Below, piece after piece: positions 33,879 through 42,233 of a DNA stretch of 46,716 nt. Position numbers and translations under genes: made by a program. The stretch is from Planctomycetota bacterium (GTDB lineage: Bacteria > Planctomycetota > MHYJ01 > JACPTZ01): contig JACPTZ010000195.1 in NCBI GenBank assembly GCA_016192525.1, positions 1-46,716 on the forward strand, given 5' to 3'. The notes below the pieces were generated by a model, which saw only the letters and a list, made by a program, of their open reading frames with translations, did no database searches and was not told the origin of the DNA. Numbering within the stretch: the stretch's first letter is position 1; each line of letters begins with the position of its first letter.

Positions 33879-34802
33879 GTCAATACGGTGCCCGAAGTGG
33901 TTCGAGACGTCCGGGATCGCCTCGGCATCGCACGCATGATCTTCGTCGGCGACCGCGGCATGGTCACGACCGACAACGTCAAGACCCTTCGCGAGGCGAA
34001 GCAGGGATATGTCGTCGGCCTCAACCGCCGCCGCCGCGAGCAGGTCTACCGATACATCGAGAGCGCGCAGGGGCCGTGGCAGGACTGCCCTCTCGGACAG
34101 GCCGCCCCCGAGGCCGCGAACCCGGATCGGACGCGCGTCCAGGAGGTCCCCTCCGACGAACCCGGCGTGCGCATCTTCGTGGCCCACAGCGAGGAACGCC
34201 TCCGCTAGGAACGGACCCAGCGCGAACGCTCCATGGAGCGGGTTCGCCAGAAGCTGGAACTTCTCCAACGTCGAATCGAGAAGGGAAAACTTCGCGCGCC
34301 GGAGAAGGTCGGAGCCGCCGCCGCCCGGGTTTTGGGCACGCACCACGGCGACCGCTACTTCGAGCACCCGGTGGACTTCCCTCGGGAACAGGCGTACGAG
34401 GGAAAGTACGTCATCCAGACCGAGGAGAAGTCGCTCACGCGCGTCGATGCGGTCCGCGCCTACGAGGAACTCTCGGAAGTCGAGCGCTCCTTCTGCCGCC
34501 TGAAGGATGTCATCGAGATGCGTCCGATCTTCCACCAGAAGGACGATCGCGTGAAAGCACACGTCTTCGTCGCCGCCTCGGCGTTCTTGATCGACCGTGC
34601 GCTCAAAAAAGCGCTCAAGGCCGCGCATCTGGACGTCTCCTCACGGGAGAGTTGGCAACTGCTCCGGACAGTACGCGTCCTCGATATCGACCTCGGCAAC
34701 GGCCAGACGAAGAGATCGGTCACCCGAGGATCCAAGCGGGTCGAGTCACTCCTGCGGGCGATCCCGATCGTTGACCTCGACTCGCCGACCGGGGAAAACT
34801 GA
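33879..34802 (+). pseudogene. Truncated IS1634/IS4-type transposase with internal TAG
   Basis: Recognisable similarity starts near VNTVPEVVRDVRDRLGIARMIFVGDRGMVTTDNV, which carries the second DDE aspartate (GDRGM). It runs through an in-frame TAG at 34206-34208 and resumes in the same frame with MERVRQKLELLQRR. The C-terminal half is well preserved (EERSFCRLKDV-like, here VERSFCRLKDVIEMRPIFHQKDDRVKAHVFVAASAFLIDRAL). The N-terminal third and first catalytic Asp are missing. The sequence after the stop, AGTGTCGTGCCGCCATAGTG (34802-34821), may be the remaining IS end. This is a dead element of the IS4 superfamily. Confidence 0.8.
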
Positions 34803-34884
34803 AGTGTCGTGCCGCCATAGTGCCACAACTCCGGATCCGCCCCTTGCCCAGCAAGGACTCATGGACGCGAGGGGCCAACATGGG

Positions 34885-35856
34885 CTAGCCCACCGTCAGC
34901 ACCACCTTCCCGATGTTCTTCCGGTCCTGGATGTAGGCGTGCGCCTCGGCGGCGCGTTCGAGGGGAAAGGTGGCGCCCACGTGTGGGCGGAGCCAGCCCT
35001 GCGCGATCCCGGTGGAAAGGGCGGACATCGCCGTCACGAGATCCGCGGGGTCGCGCCACCAGGTCAGCATGTTCAGACCGTAGAGGCCGCGGTTCTCGTA
35101 CATCAGCTTGTACGGGTCGATCTTCGGCCGCGTCAGGAACTTCCAGGCCGTGCCGATCAGGTTCCGCGTCCTCCCGGTGACGAAATCGCTCGCCCCATAC
35201 AGCACCATCCGGCCGCCGGGGGAGAGGGTCCGGAGATTCCCCGGGATGGCGGCCGCGCCGGTGGGGTCGAGGATGAGATCGATCGATCCGTCGGGGGGCA
35301 TCGGATCGCGTCCGCGCACCACCGGGTGCGCCACGCCCCAGCTCCGGATGAATTCGGCCTTCTCGGCGGAGCCGACCGTCCCCCACATTTCCACCTCGTG
35401 ACGGCGCGCGATCTGGATCGCCGCGAGTCCCACCCCGCCCGCGGCCGTCTTGATCAGGAGGCGTTCCCCCTTCTGAAGGCGCGCCATCCGTTCGATCGCC
35501 ACCCACGCGGTGAGGTAGTTCACCGGGATCGCCGCGCCCTCCTCGAATGAAAGCGCGTCCGGCAGGGGCGCCATCTGCTCGGGTCGCACGGCGACGACCT
35601 CCGCGTAGCCGCCGAATCGCGTGGCCGCCACCACGCGGCGACCGTCATCATCGAGCCCCGCCACCTCGTAGCCGGGGACGTAGGCCCCGCGCGGGGCGTC
35701 CGGGTAGAGCCCCATCCGGCCCATGATGTCGGCGAAATTCACCCCGATGGCCCGGACGCGGATCCGCTTCTCCCCCGGGCCCACCGGCGGATCGGGGCGC
35801 TCGACGAGACGCAGGACCTCGGGAGGACCGGGTCGGGGGATTTCAACGGCGCGCAT
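34885..35856 (-). CDS. Zinc-independent quinone oxidoreductase-like MDR protein
   Basis: The 323-aa protein is a medium-chain dehydrogenase/reductase. It has an N-terminal GroES-like domain (RIRVRAIGVNFADIMGRMGLYP, GYEVAGLDDDGRRVVAATRFGGYAEVVAV) and a Rossmann domain with the nucleotide-binding segment LIKTAAGGVGLAAIQIARRHEVEMWGTVGSAEKA. The C-terminal AEAHAYIQDRKNIGKVVLTVG is typical. It lacks the structural zinc Cys cluster, which places it with quinone oxidoreductase/VAT1-like NADPH enzymes. It probably reduces quinones or enones in the cytoplasm. It stands alone on the minus strand. Confidence 0.88.
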   Translation of the reverse strand: MRAVEIPRPGPPEVLRLVERPDPPVGPGEKRIRVRAIGVNFADIMGRMGLYPDAPRGAYVPGYEVAGLDDDGRRVVAATRFGGYAEVVAVRPEQMAPLPDALSFEEGAAIPVNYLTAWVAIERMARLQKGERLLIKTAAGGVGLAAIQIARRHEVEMWGTVGSAEKAEFIRSWGVAHPVVRGRDPMPPDGSIDLILDPTGAAAIPGNLRTLSPGGRMVLYGASDFVTGRTRNLIGTAWKFLTRPKIDPYKLMYENRGLYGLNMLTWWRDPADLVTAMSALSTGIAQGWLRPHVGATFPLERAAEAHAYIQDRKNIGKVVLTVG

Positions 35857-35952
35857 GAGGTGGGCGCTCCTGGTGGGCCTTCAGTTGTACCCCCTTCCCG
35901 AAGAGAGAGGGGGGCCGTCACGCGCTGGCATGGGGCCAAAGCACCCGCGGAT

Positions 35953-36172
35953 TCGATATCGTACGAGGTTGCCGCATTGTCATCCTGGGCTCAGCCGGCC
36001 GCTCCGCCACACAGATGGCGGACAGGCGTTTGGCCGCCCTGAGCGCAGCAAAGGGGAAGGATCGCCAACGTCGGAGTCTGCGAACCGCACACGCTGGTGA
36101 TCCTTCGGCTCGGCCTGCGGCCGAGGCTCAGGATGACAAGGGACGGGACGGCAACCTCATACTCGATATCGA
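35953..36172. repeat. Modular inverted-repeat element, copy 3, with extended ends
   Basis: The outer arms TCGATATCGTACGAGGTTGCCG (35953-35974) and its near-complement ending TCGATATCGA (36172) frame the inner TTGTCATCC...GGATGACAA arms. They enclose the same CCGCCACACAGATGGCGGAC module as copy 1. It fills most of the 378-bp gap 35857-36234, in which no gene is seen. Confidence 0.8.
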
Positions 36173-36234
36173 GGCCCCACTCGTCCGCCCCCACGCGCTC
36201 TGAGGGGCGCCCGACGGACGGCTCCGGGGCGTGA

Positions 36235-36933
36235 CTACCGCAGATCGAAGAGCAGGAACTCCGCCGGGTCGATCGACTCGATCACGAGGGCCGATTCCTC
36301 CGCCACGGCGGCCCCGTCTCCCGCCTGCACGACCCGGCCGTTCACGCGAACCGAGCCGGCGACCAATTGAAGCCAGTGGTGATGGCGCGGGTCGCACGGT
36401 CGGGAGATCCGCTCTCCCGGGGCCAGAATGGAGGCGTAGACGTCGATCTCCTGACGGATGGGGAGCGAGCCTTCCGAGCCGTCCCGCGAGGCGATCCGCC
36501 GCAGTTCTCCCCGCCGCCCGGCGACGGGGAACGTCTTCACCGCGCAGCCCGGCTCCAGGCCTTCGCGTTCGGGCAGGATGTAGATCTGAAGGAAGTGGAC
36601 CTCATCGGTGGAGGAGGCGTTGTACTCGCTGTGGGTGACCCCCCGGCCCGCGCCGAACCACTGCACTTCGCCGGGATGGAGGATCATCTCGTTTCCGAGA
36701 CTGTCCCGGTGCTGGAGGCCCCCCTCGATGACATACGAGAGGATTTCGAGGTCGTTGTGGGCGTGACTCGGAAACCCGGCGCCGGGGCCGATCCGGTCCT
36801 CGTTCAGAACGCGGAGCGCGCCGTATCCCATGTGGCGCGGGTCCTGGTAGTCCGCGAAGGAGAAGGTGAGGCGCCGGTCGAGCCAGCTGTGCTGCGAGCG
36901 GCCGCGGTCGTCGGATCTGCGGATGCCGATCAT
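36235..36933 (-). CDS. Pirin-family bicupin protein
   Basis: ATG 36933 (MIGIRRSDDRGRSQHSWLDRRLTFSFADYQDP) is the normal pirin start; the longer frame upstream has no family match. The 232-aa product has the metal-binding cupin motif FPSHAHNDLEILSYVIEGGLQHRDSLG (His residues near 57-61, Glu near 63), then GEVQWFGAGRGVTHSEYN and a second, degenerate cupin half. It resembles YhhW-like pirins, several of which show quercetin 2,3-dioxygenase activity. The physiological substrate is unknown. It is a single gene on the minus strand. Confidence 0.9.
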   Translation of the reverse strand: MIGIRRSDDRGRSQHSWLDRRLTFSFADYQDPRHMGYGALRVLNEDRIGPGAGFPSHAHNDLEILSYVIEGGLQHRDSLGNEMILHPGEVQWFGAGRGVTHSEYNASSTDEVHFLQIYILPEREGLEPGCAVKTFPVAGRRGELRRIASRDGSEGSLPIRQEIDVYASILAPGERISRPCDPRHHHWLQLVAGSVRVNGRVVQAGDGAAVAEESALVIESIDPAEFLLFDLR

Positions 36934-37043
36934 GGGCGTCTCCGGGGTCCCCGCCTCTCGGGGCCGCTGGGCCGGGGTTGGCCCCCGGCCGGGCTGCATC
37001 GTGGGGAGAGGAGGAAACCACAGATCCTCCCGGGCGTCAAGGT

Positions 37044-37592
37044 CTACCGCTGGGTGTCGGCGGCCGCCTTCTGCCACATCTGGGAGCCGAACTCGCCCGG
37101 TTCCACATGGCCGTCGAAGAGGAGGACGTTCACGTCTTCAACGCCGGTGCCGCTGTGGTTCGTCGGCAGGTCCGCGGCGATGGCCCGGTTGGGGCCGAGT
37201 GCGTCGGTAACGGGAAAGGTGGCGCCCCGTCGCGGACCGGTGAAGTCGATCCGGGTTGGAGAGGGCGTGGAGTTCTTGACGAGGCAGAGGAACAGGCCAT
37301 CGTTGTCCGGCAACATCGACGTGGCGGGAGTGGGGACCGTGCGGAGGACGTTCCAGAAGGCGCGGCCCGGGACGTCGGGGAACTTGCGACCCGCTCCGAA
37401 TCGATCGACGTATAGGGCCAGCGAGACGCCCAACTGCTTGAGATTGCCGATGCAGCAGCACCGCCGGTCACCGTGCTCTGACTTCGCCTTTACCTGGATG
37501 AGGATGGCGGTGAGCGTGATGACGACCGTCGCGACGATCGAGGCCCGGAGGATCAGGAGGCGCGAGGATGCGGGCGGAGGGATGTCGGGCAT
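37044..37592 (-). CDS. DUF1559/H-X9-DG-like pseudopilin-type protein
   Basis: The 182-aa protein has one N-terminal membrane segment (LLILRASIVATVVITLTAILI), then CIGNLKQLGVSLALYVDRFG...FPDVPGRAFWNVL and a C-terminal GTGVEDVNVLLFDGHVEPGEFG. These resemble the NLKQ-x-G-x-A-x-Y segment and the terminal V-x-x-LFxDGHV of planctomycete-type type II secretion/pilin-like proteins. It lacks a clear prepilin peptidase site (no G followed by F-T-L-I-E), so assembly into a pilus is doubtful. A TAGAAT box ends 6 nt before the ATG, suggesting a leaderless mRNA. Confidence 0.7.
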   Translation of the reverse strand: MPDIPPPASSRLLILRASIVATVVITLTAILIQVKAKSEHGDRRCCCIGNLKQLGVSLALYVDRFGAGRKFPDVPGRAFWNVLRTVPTPATSMLPDNDGLFLCLVKNSTPSPTRIDFTGPRRGATFPVTDALGPNRAIAADLPTNHSGTGVEDVNVLLFDGHVEPGEFGSQMWQKAAADTQR

Positions 37593-37598
37593 GTCGAC

Positions 37599-37604
37599 AT
37601 TCTA
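37599..37604 (-). promoter_or_regulatory. -10 box for a leaderless pseudopilin-like mRNA
   Basis: Minus-strand TAGAAT (37599-37604) ends 6 nt before ATG 37592. A weak TTCCAA lies 17 bp further upstream. No Shine-Dalgarno is present. Confidence 0.5.
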
Positions 37605-37817
37605 TCGCTCAGGCGCGAGGATTGGAAGTTGGGGTTGCAAGTTCCCTCGCGCCGCGGTACCTTGGGCACCAGCATTCGTAAAGTCCATGGCCTCCCTGCC
37701 GGATGGACTGGAGGAGTATGCTTCACCCGGATAAGCCCTGAATCTTCCTGCGCCGGGCCGCTCGAAGCGCCACTCGACAGGGGGGCGGAAGCCCCGCCCT
37801 TGCGCCTGTATCTCCCC

Positions 37818-38192
37818 ATGCTCACCGCCCGCATCGTCTGCATCCTGGTCTTCCTCGCGGTTCCCGCCCTCTGCCTGGTGGCGGTGAGGCACGGATTCTC
37901 CTTTGTGCGGTCCTTGGCCACGGCGTCGGTGCTGCTCGTCGCCGGACGACTGACGGTGTTCTGGGTGCTCCTGTTCACCGAGCGCACCGGCCGGGACGGC
38001 GTCTCTCCGATCCTCCAGGAGATTCTGATGTTCCCCGAGTGGATGATCTACGGCGGCATCACCGGTCTGATGGCGAGGGCGCTCATTGGCACCAGTCTCG
38101 TTCTCGTAGGGAGCCTCGCGTGGGCCGCCCTGCTGGGGCTTGGGGTGATGGCCTGTCGGCGGGCGGGATCACGGGGCCCGCTGCCGGCGTGA
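37818..38192 (+). CDS. Small multi-pass membrane protein, unknown
   Basis: ATG 37818 (MLTARIVCILVFLAVPALCLVAV) begins right at a membrane helix; the upstream in-frame part shows no protein-like features. The 124-aa product has about four hydrophobic segments (ending LVLVGSLAWAALLGLGVMACRR) and no motif I recognise. There is no strong Shine-Dalgarno. It is a plausible gene from hydropathy, but expression is uncertain. Confidence 0.5.
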   Translation: MLTARIVCILVFLAVPALCLVAVRHGFSFVRSLATASVLLVAGRLTVFWVLLFTERTGRDGVSPILQEILMFPEWMIYGGITGLMARALIGTSLVLVGSLAWAALLGLGVMACRRAGSRGPLPA

Positions 38193-38523
38193 AGACCGGG
38201 GCGATCCGCGCTTTTCGGATCACCCGGAGCGGGTGGCGCTCTCCGATCCGCCCCGGCCGGTCGAGGAGCGGCGCCTCATCAGGACGGGGAGGCGGCGGGT
38301 CCAGGTGTGGGCGCGGGCGGGCTCCCCGCGGAAGCGGTCGGCGGCGCGACTTTCAGCGTCGGCCAGGGCGTTTGGTGGGGCTTCTTGCGGCTTCGCCGCC
38401 CAGCCCTCCGGGCTGGGCCACCCGAAATCATTCGATGATCATCATTGATTCGTTATTCGCCCACTCGCCATTCCGCAGCAGCAGGCGGCCCGTGCCACCC
38501 ATAGATTCAGGTGTCACGGACCC
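38193..38523. other. Intergenic stretch without a gene
   Basis: No convincing coding region is seen. It contains a hairpin CCCAGCCC-TCC-GGGCTGGG (38399-38417) and an AT-rich patch with the palindrome GATGATCATC near 38434-38444. The rest is GC-rich and featureless. Confidence 0.5.
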
Positions 38524-38830
38524 CTAAGCAGCCCGAAGCAAGTCTCTGCACCCCCCCTTTCGGTGGGGCGCTGCAATTGTCATCCTGAGCCCTGCCCGCC
38601 GGAGCCTGCCCTGAGCCTGCCGAAGGGTCCGGCGGGCAGGGCGAAGGATCACCAGTACTGGAGCGTACCTGGCGTATGAGCTCCTGTCCGCCATCTGTGT
38701 GGCGGAGGTGATCCTTCGCGTCCGCCTGCGGCGGACGCTCAGGATGACAATTCGGCGTCTCGGGCCTCGCTGAGTCTCCAAGTCCCTGCGGACGGCAGGG
38801 GGGTGCAAGTATTTGGTTCGGGCTGCTTAG
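38524..38830. repeat. Composite element with 14-bp outer inverted repeats
   Basis: CTAAGCAGCCCGAA (38524-38537) and TTCGGGCTGCTTAG (38817-38830) are perfect inverted repeats. Weaker pairing continues inward (TGCACCCCCC / GGGGGGTGCA). They enclose copy 4 of the ATTGTCATCCTGAGC family. The right end contains the stop codon of the NlpC/P60-like gene. Confidence 0.8.
38576..38751. repeat. Modular inverted-repeat element, copy 4
   Basis: ATTGTCATCCTGAGC (38576-38590) and GCTCAGGATGACAAT (38737-38751) are identical to the ends of copy 1. The internal module GTCCGCCATCTGTGTGGCGG is the reverse complement of the module in copies 1 and 3, so the interior is inverted relative to them. Confidence 0.85.
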
Positions 38831-39567
38831 CTCGCCTCGCGCCGCAGCAGATACATCGTGTGCGGCACGGGCGAGGCGGCGAGGTGCTCCGGCGCCACGT
38901 TGTCCTCGATCACCCCGGGGGCGAAGTCGATCCCGATCTTCGCGTAGCAGTGGCGCACGAAGGCCGAGCAGTAGAGCGACGTCTCGTCCTCCTTCACGAA
39001 CCGTTTTCCGAGTTCCTTCTTCCGGACCGCAATCCACGTCCCGAAGATCTTCGGAATCGAATAGCGGGTCCGGGTGGCGAGGAGGTCCAGTCCGGCCCGG
39101 AGGACGGTTCCGACCTGGTCCTCGCGGAGGTGAAAGTCGAGGACCGCCGCCGTGGGGCAGCCGACGTCGTCCCAGTACTTGTCGATGCGGTTCTCCTGCA
39201 CCCCGAGGCGGACAAATCCCCGCGAGATATCGAGGTCGCACTCCATCACCCAGTTTTCCCCGTCAAGCCGGAGTCCCTCGAAGAGGAGCGCGTGCGACCA
39301 GAGGCTCCATCGACCCGCCGGATGGAGGTGACGCTGCACCTTCTGGATCTTCCGGTCGATCCAGGAGGTCATTCCGACGAGCCCCACCCGGCCCGGGGCG
39401 GCGTATTTCCCGAAGAACTCCCGGTTGGTCATCGTCTTCGGGACGAGGACCGCGTCCACCTTCGGCGGCGATCCCGGGGGCGGGTTTCGAAGCGCCTGGA
39501 AGGTGCCGGAGGTCTCGAGGACCGAACTGTCGGCGCGGGTCATCCGGCGGGTGCGGCGGGTTTCCAT
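38827..39567 (-). CDS. NlpC/P60 (YiiX/YebB-like) cysteine hydrolase-type protein
   Basis: ATG 39567 (METRRTRR) is preferred, with AGGAGAG upstream. The 246-aa product has the permuted papain-like pattern of YiiX/YebB-type NlpC/P60 proteins. A conserved His segment SLWSHALLFEGLRLDGENWVMECDLD comes first, and the Cys segment SLYCSAFVRHCYAKIGIDFAP comes later. These proteins cleave or transfer acyl or amide bonds, in peptidoglycan or lipid contexts. No signal peptide is evident, suggesting a cytoplasmic location. Its stop codon lies within the outer inverted repeat at 38817-38830. Confidence 0.75.
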   Translation of the reverse strand: METRRTRRMTRADSSVLETSGTFQALRNPPPGSPPKVDAVLVPKTMTNREFFGKYAAPGRVGLVGMTSWIDRKIQKVQRHLHPAGRWSLWSHALLFEGLRLDGENWVMECDLDISRGFVRLGVQENRIDKYWDDVGCPTAAVLDFHLREDQVGTVLRAGLDLLATRTRYSIPKIFGTWIAVRKKELGKRFVKEDETSLYCSAFVRHCYAKIGIDFAPGVIEDNVAPEHLAASPVPHTMYLLRREAS

Positions 39568-39637
39568 GGGATCTCTCCTGACGACGGGCAGAGGCGGGCA
39601 GATTCCCGAGACTCCAACGACCGGCCGGTCCCCGCCC

Positions 39638-42118
39638 CTACGGCGCGTCAAACACCACCAGCTCGTGCCTTCCCAGCCTCATCGGGAAGAGGTCTTTTTT
39701 TCGGACCACGCGGTTCGTCTCAATCCGCGCCCCCCGGCAGGAGAAGCGGTTCACGCGCACCCGGTCGCCGGGAATCGGGAGTTCGAGGTCCAGCATCGTG
39801 TCGGCCCAGGCGAGCGCCACCGTCGTCGGGCCCACGCTCAGGTCGGCGGAACAAGGTCGTCGGAGGGTGGGGCCTCCCAGTCCCGCGATCGAGCGGAGCC
39901 AGGCCGAGCAGGCGTACGCCATCTCCGGATGGACGATCGAGGGATTGAGCCAGATCTTGCATCCCCCCGGCGCATTCTTCAGGGCATAGACACAGGCCCG
40001 TGTCTCGGTGAAGGCCGGATCGCCGTGGTCGTCGAGATGCCGGATCGAGACGCCGTTGGCTTCATCCGCGCCGGCCAGGAGGATCCGGTCCCGGGGCAAC
40101 TCCGTGAGGCCCACGACGTTGACGCAGACCCCGAACCCGGCCGGGTCCCAGCCGCGGAACCGGACCCTCTCACCGCCCACGTTCAGGAACTCGGGCAGGA
40201 TTTCGGAGGTTCGCGGGTCGCGATTCTCGTCCCGCAGGACTTCCCCCTTCGGGGAGGTGCGGAGCGTGGTCACCAGCGAGGTCTGGTAGTCGCTGGACAC
40301 CAGGAGCCCCGGGGAGGGGGAAGCGTCGGCGCAGGCGGCCCGGTTTCGGAAGGCCAGCCCGCCCGGCCGGCCGCTCGGTCCCTCCGGGATGCCGAAGTAC
40401 TGCCGGAAGCGGAACCAGTTGCCGTGATTCGGGAGTCCGGCGATCGTGGAGACGATCACCGGCACCCCGGGCTTCAGGCAGAGGTGGAGAAGTTCATCCG
40501 AGAGATCGTCCGCGGCCGCCCAGTGGGGTGGACCCCGCGTCGTCTGGTCCTTCACGATCGTCTCCCCGCCGCCCGCCGTCACCACCCAGTACGCCCGGAT
40601 GCTCGGGCCTTCGATGGGACGCTCCTCCGAGACGAGGAGGTCGCACCCCGCCGCGCGGATCGAGGCCACGACGGACGGGGCCACGGACTCGCGAACGACG
40701 CGATCGAAGACCGCGCAGAAATCGGGGATCAGCTCGCCGTCGGAATCCCGCCCGGCGGGGGAGGGTCGATCGAGGATCAGGTTCACCACCGGCCTTCGCG
40801 CCGACAGGGCCGGGGCGAACTCCTCCAGCACCGCGTCGAAGTCGGCGGCGAAATCGACCTGTCCCAGATAGCGCCTTCCCGGCTCCGAGTCCGCCCCCAG
40901 CCGGAACTGCGTGACCCCCTCGGCGAGCAACGCGTACAGGCACCGGTTGCGCTGAAAGGCGCCGCAGCGATTCATCACCGGCATCCCCGAGCGGTCCCGC
41001 GGGTCGTCCGGGTTGACCGGCGGGAGGCGGGTGGGGAGGAAGGCGGTGTCGGCGCCGAGACGCGGATCGTCGGGCCACGGGACGCGGGTTCCGAGGAGGA
41101 GCGTGCAGGGACGATCCACGGCGCGGGCGCGGCCGATGACGAGGGAGGCCGAGGCCGGGAGGGTCCCGGTGGCGCCGAGGGCGGCGAACAGGGCGGCCTC
41201 GCCCGGAGAGGCGGGGGTGCAGGCTTCCATCGACGCACCCCAGCGGGTCGCCTCGGCCGATATCCCGTCGCGGGCCACGAGGAGGAAGCCGAGCCGCGTG
41301 GCCGTCTTCGCCAGCCGCGCCATCAGCGGGGGGGGGAAGTGGCCGACGGAGAGATCCACCGGTCCGACGGCGGCGCGTAGTTCCTCGAGGATTCTGTCCA
41401 TCTCGGTTTCGCCCGGCGGAGCGAGGTTTTCGGCCTTCGGCGCCGCCGGGGCGATCCGGAGCCCCTCGCTGCGCGCCTCGGCCAGGGCGCACAGCAGCCC
41501 GAGCGACTCCAGGCTGACGACCAGTCCGAGTCCCGCCTTGCGGGCCTCCCGCACGATCGTCCCGAGCGGGTCCCCGAGGACGCAGTACTTCCGCCTCAGC
41601 CGCCCCTCGGCCACAATGCTGGGTTCGAGCATCCCTCCGACGTCGCCCGGCCGGTACTGCTTGTCGTAGTTGAACGGGACGCTCTTCCCCTTCGGGTCCT
41701 TCACCGGCTTACCGTCGCGCGTGTAGTAGTGCACGAGGCCGGAGAGGGTGGGCGAGGGGAAGAGGCAGCGGCCCTCCAGATCGACCGCCTCCACCACCAG
41801 CACGTCGAGTCCGCGGGAGCGAAGCAGGGCGCAATTGGCGGCGATGTTGCCTTCGACGGAGGCGCCGTCTTCCAGCGCGATCGTCACCGCCTGCGGGGCG
41901 TTCGCATAGGCGCGTTCGATCTCGATTCGGACGGTGTCCCGTCCGGTGGCGAGATGGCGGGTCAGGAGGGGGGGGGCGGCTTCGAGCAGGCAGCGGTTCG
42001 GCCGGCCGGCGGAGACCGGAGCGTTCTGCGCGGCCAGGCGGGAGGCGACGAGGAGACCGGAAAGCGCCAGGAGAGCGAGAAGCACGGGCGGTGACAGGTG
42101 AATACGCGCGGTCATCAT
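39638..42118 (-). CDS. Large secreted protein of unknown function (826 aa)
   Basis: A signal peptide, VLLALLALSGLLVASRLAAQ, precedes a mature protein of about 795 aa. The alternating strand/helix pattern (GLDVLVVEAVDLEGRCLFPSPTL, GLGLVVSLESLGLLCALAEARSEG, VDLSVGHFPPPLMARLAKTATRLGFLLVARDG) suggests one or more TIM-barrel-like domains. The C-terminal portion (DRVRVNRFSCRGARIETNRVVRKKDLFPMRLGRHELVVFDAP) looks like a beta-sandwich. That overall plan resembles secreted glycoside hydrolases, but I cannot identify catalytic residues or a family. It has many Cys residues, compatible with an extracytoplasmic location. It shares the minus strand with the kinase gene, 115 bp downstream of it. Confidence 0.7.
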   Translation of the reverse strand: MMTARIHLSPPVLLALLALSGLLVASRLAAQNAPVSAGRPNRCLLEAAPPLLTRHLATGRDTVRIEIERAYANAPQAVTIALEDGASVEGNIAANCALLRSRGLDVLVVEAVDLEGRCLFPSPTLSGLVHYYTRDGKPVKDPKGKSVPFNYDKQYRPGDVGGMLEPSIVAEGRLRRKYCVLGDPLGTIVREARKAGLGLVVSLESLGLLCALAEARSEGLRIAPAAPKAENLAPPGETEMDRILEELRAAVGPVDLSVGHFPPPLMARLAKTATRLGFLLVARDGISAEATRWGASMEACTPASPGEAALFAALGATGTLPASASLVIGRARAVDRPCTLLLGTRVPWPDDPRLGADTAFLPTRLPPVNPDDPRDRSGMPVMNRCGAFQRNRCLYALLAEGVTQFRLGADSEPGRRYLGQVDFAADFDAVLEEFAPALSARRPVVNLILDRPSPAGRDSDGELIPDFCAVFDRVVRESVAPSVVASIRAAGCDLLVSEERPIEGPSIRAYWVVTAGGGETIVKDQTTRGPPHWAAADDLSDELLHLCLKPGVPVIVSTIAGLPNHGNWFRFRQYFGIPEGPSGRPGGLAFRNRAACADASPSPGLLVSSDYQTSLVTTLRTSPKGEVLRDENRDPRTSEILPEFLNVGGERVRFRGWDPAGFGVCVNVVGLTELPRDRILLAGADEANGVSIRHLDDHGDPAFTETRACVYALKNAPGGCKIWLNPSIVHPEMAYACSAWLRSIAGLGGPTLRRPCSADLSVGPTTVALAWADTMLDLELPIPGDRVRVNRFSCRGARIETNRVVRKKDLFPMRLGRHELVVFDAP

Positions 42119-42145
42119 GCCTCCCCGCGTGCTTCAGCAGCGTCA

Positions 42146-42164
42146 CTGACGCGGCCCGCGTCAG
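42146..42164 (-). terminator. GC-rich palindrome between kinase and secreted-protein genes
   Basis: CTGACGCGG-C-CCGCGTCAG is a perfect 9-bp stem with a 1-nt centre, in the 115-bp gap after the kinase gene. More GC-rich pairing lies at 42180-42230. There is no U-tract, so termination is uncertain. Confidence 0.3.
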
Positions 42165-42233
42165 CGGAAGGGCCGCGTAGCGCCGCTCGCGCGGCGCGCC
42201 CCAGGGGATCGGCCGGCGCGCCCCGCGGAGTGA

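Noticed and set aside
39690-39705. T-rich run considered as an intrinsic terminator
   Set aside because: It lies inside the coding sequence of the 826-aa secreted protein on the minus strand (Lys-Lys codons) and has no hairpin in front of it.
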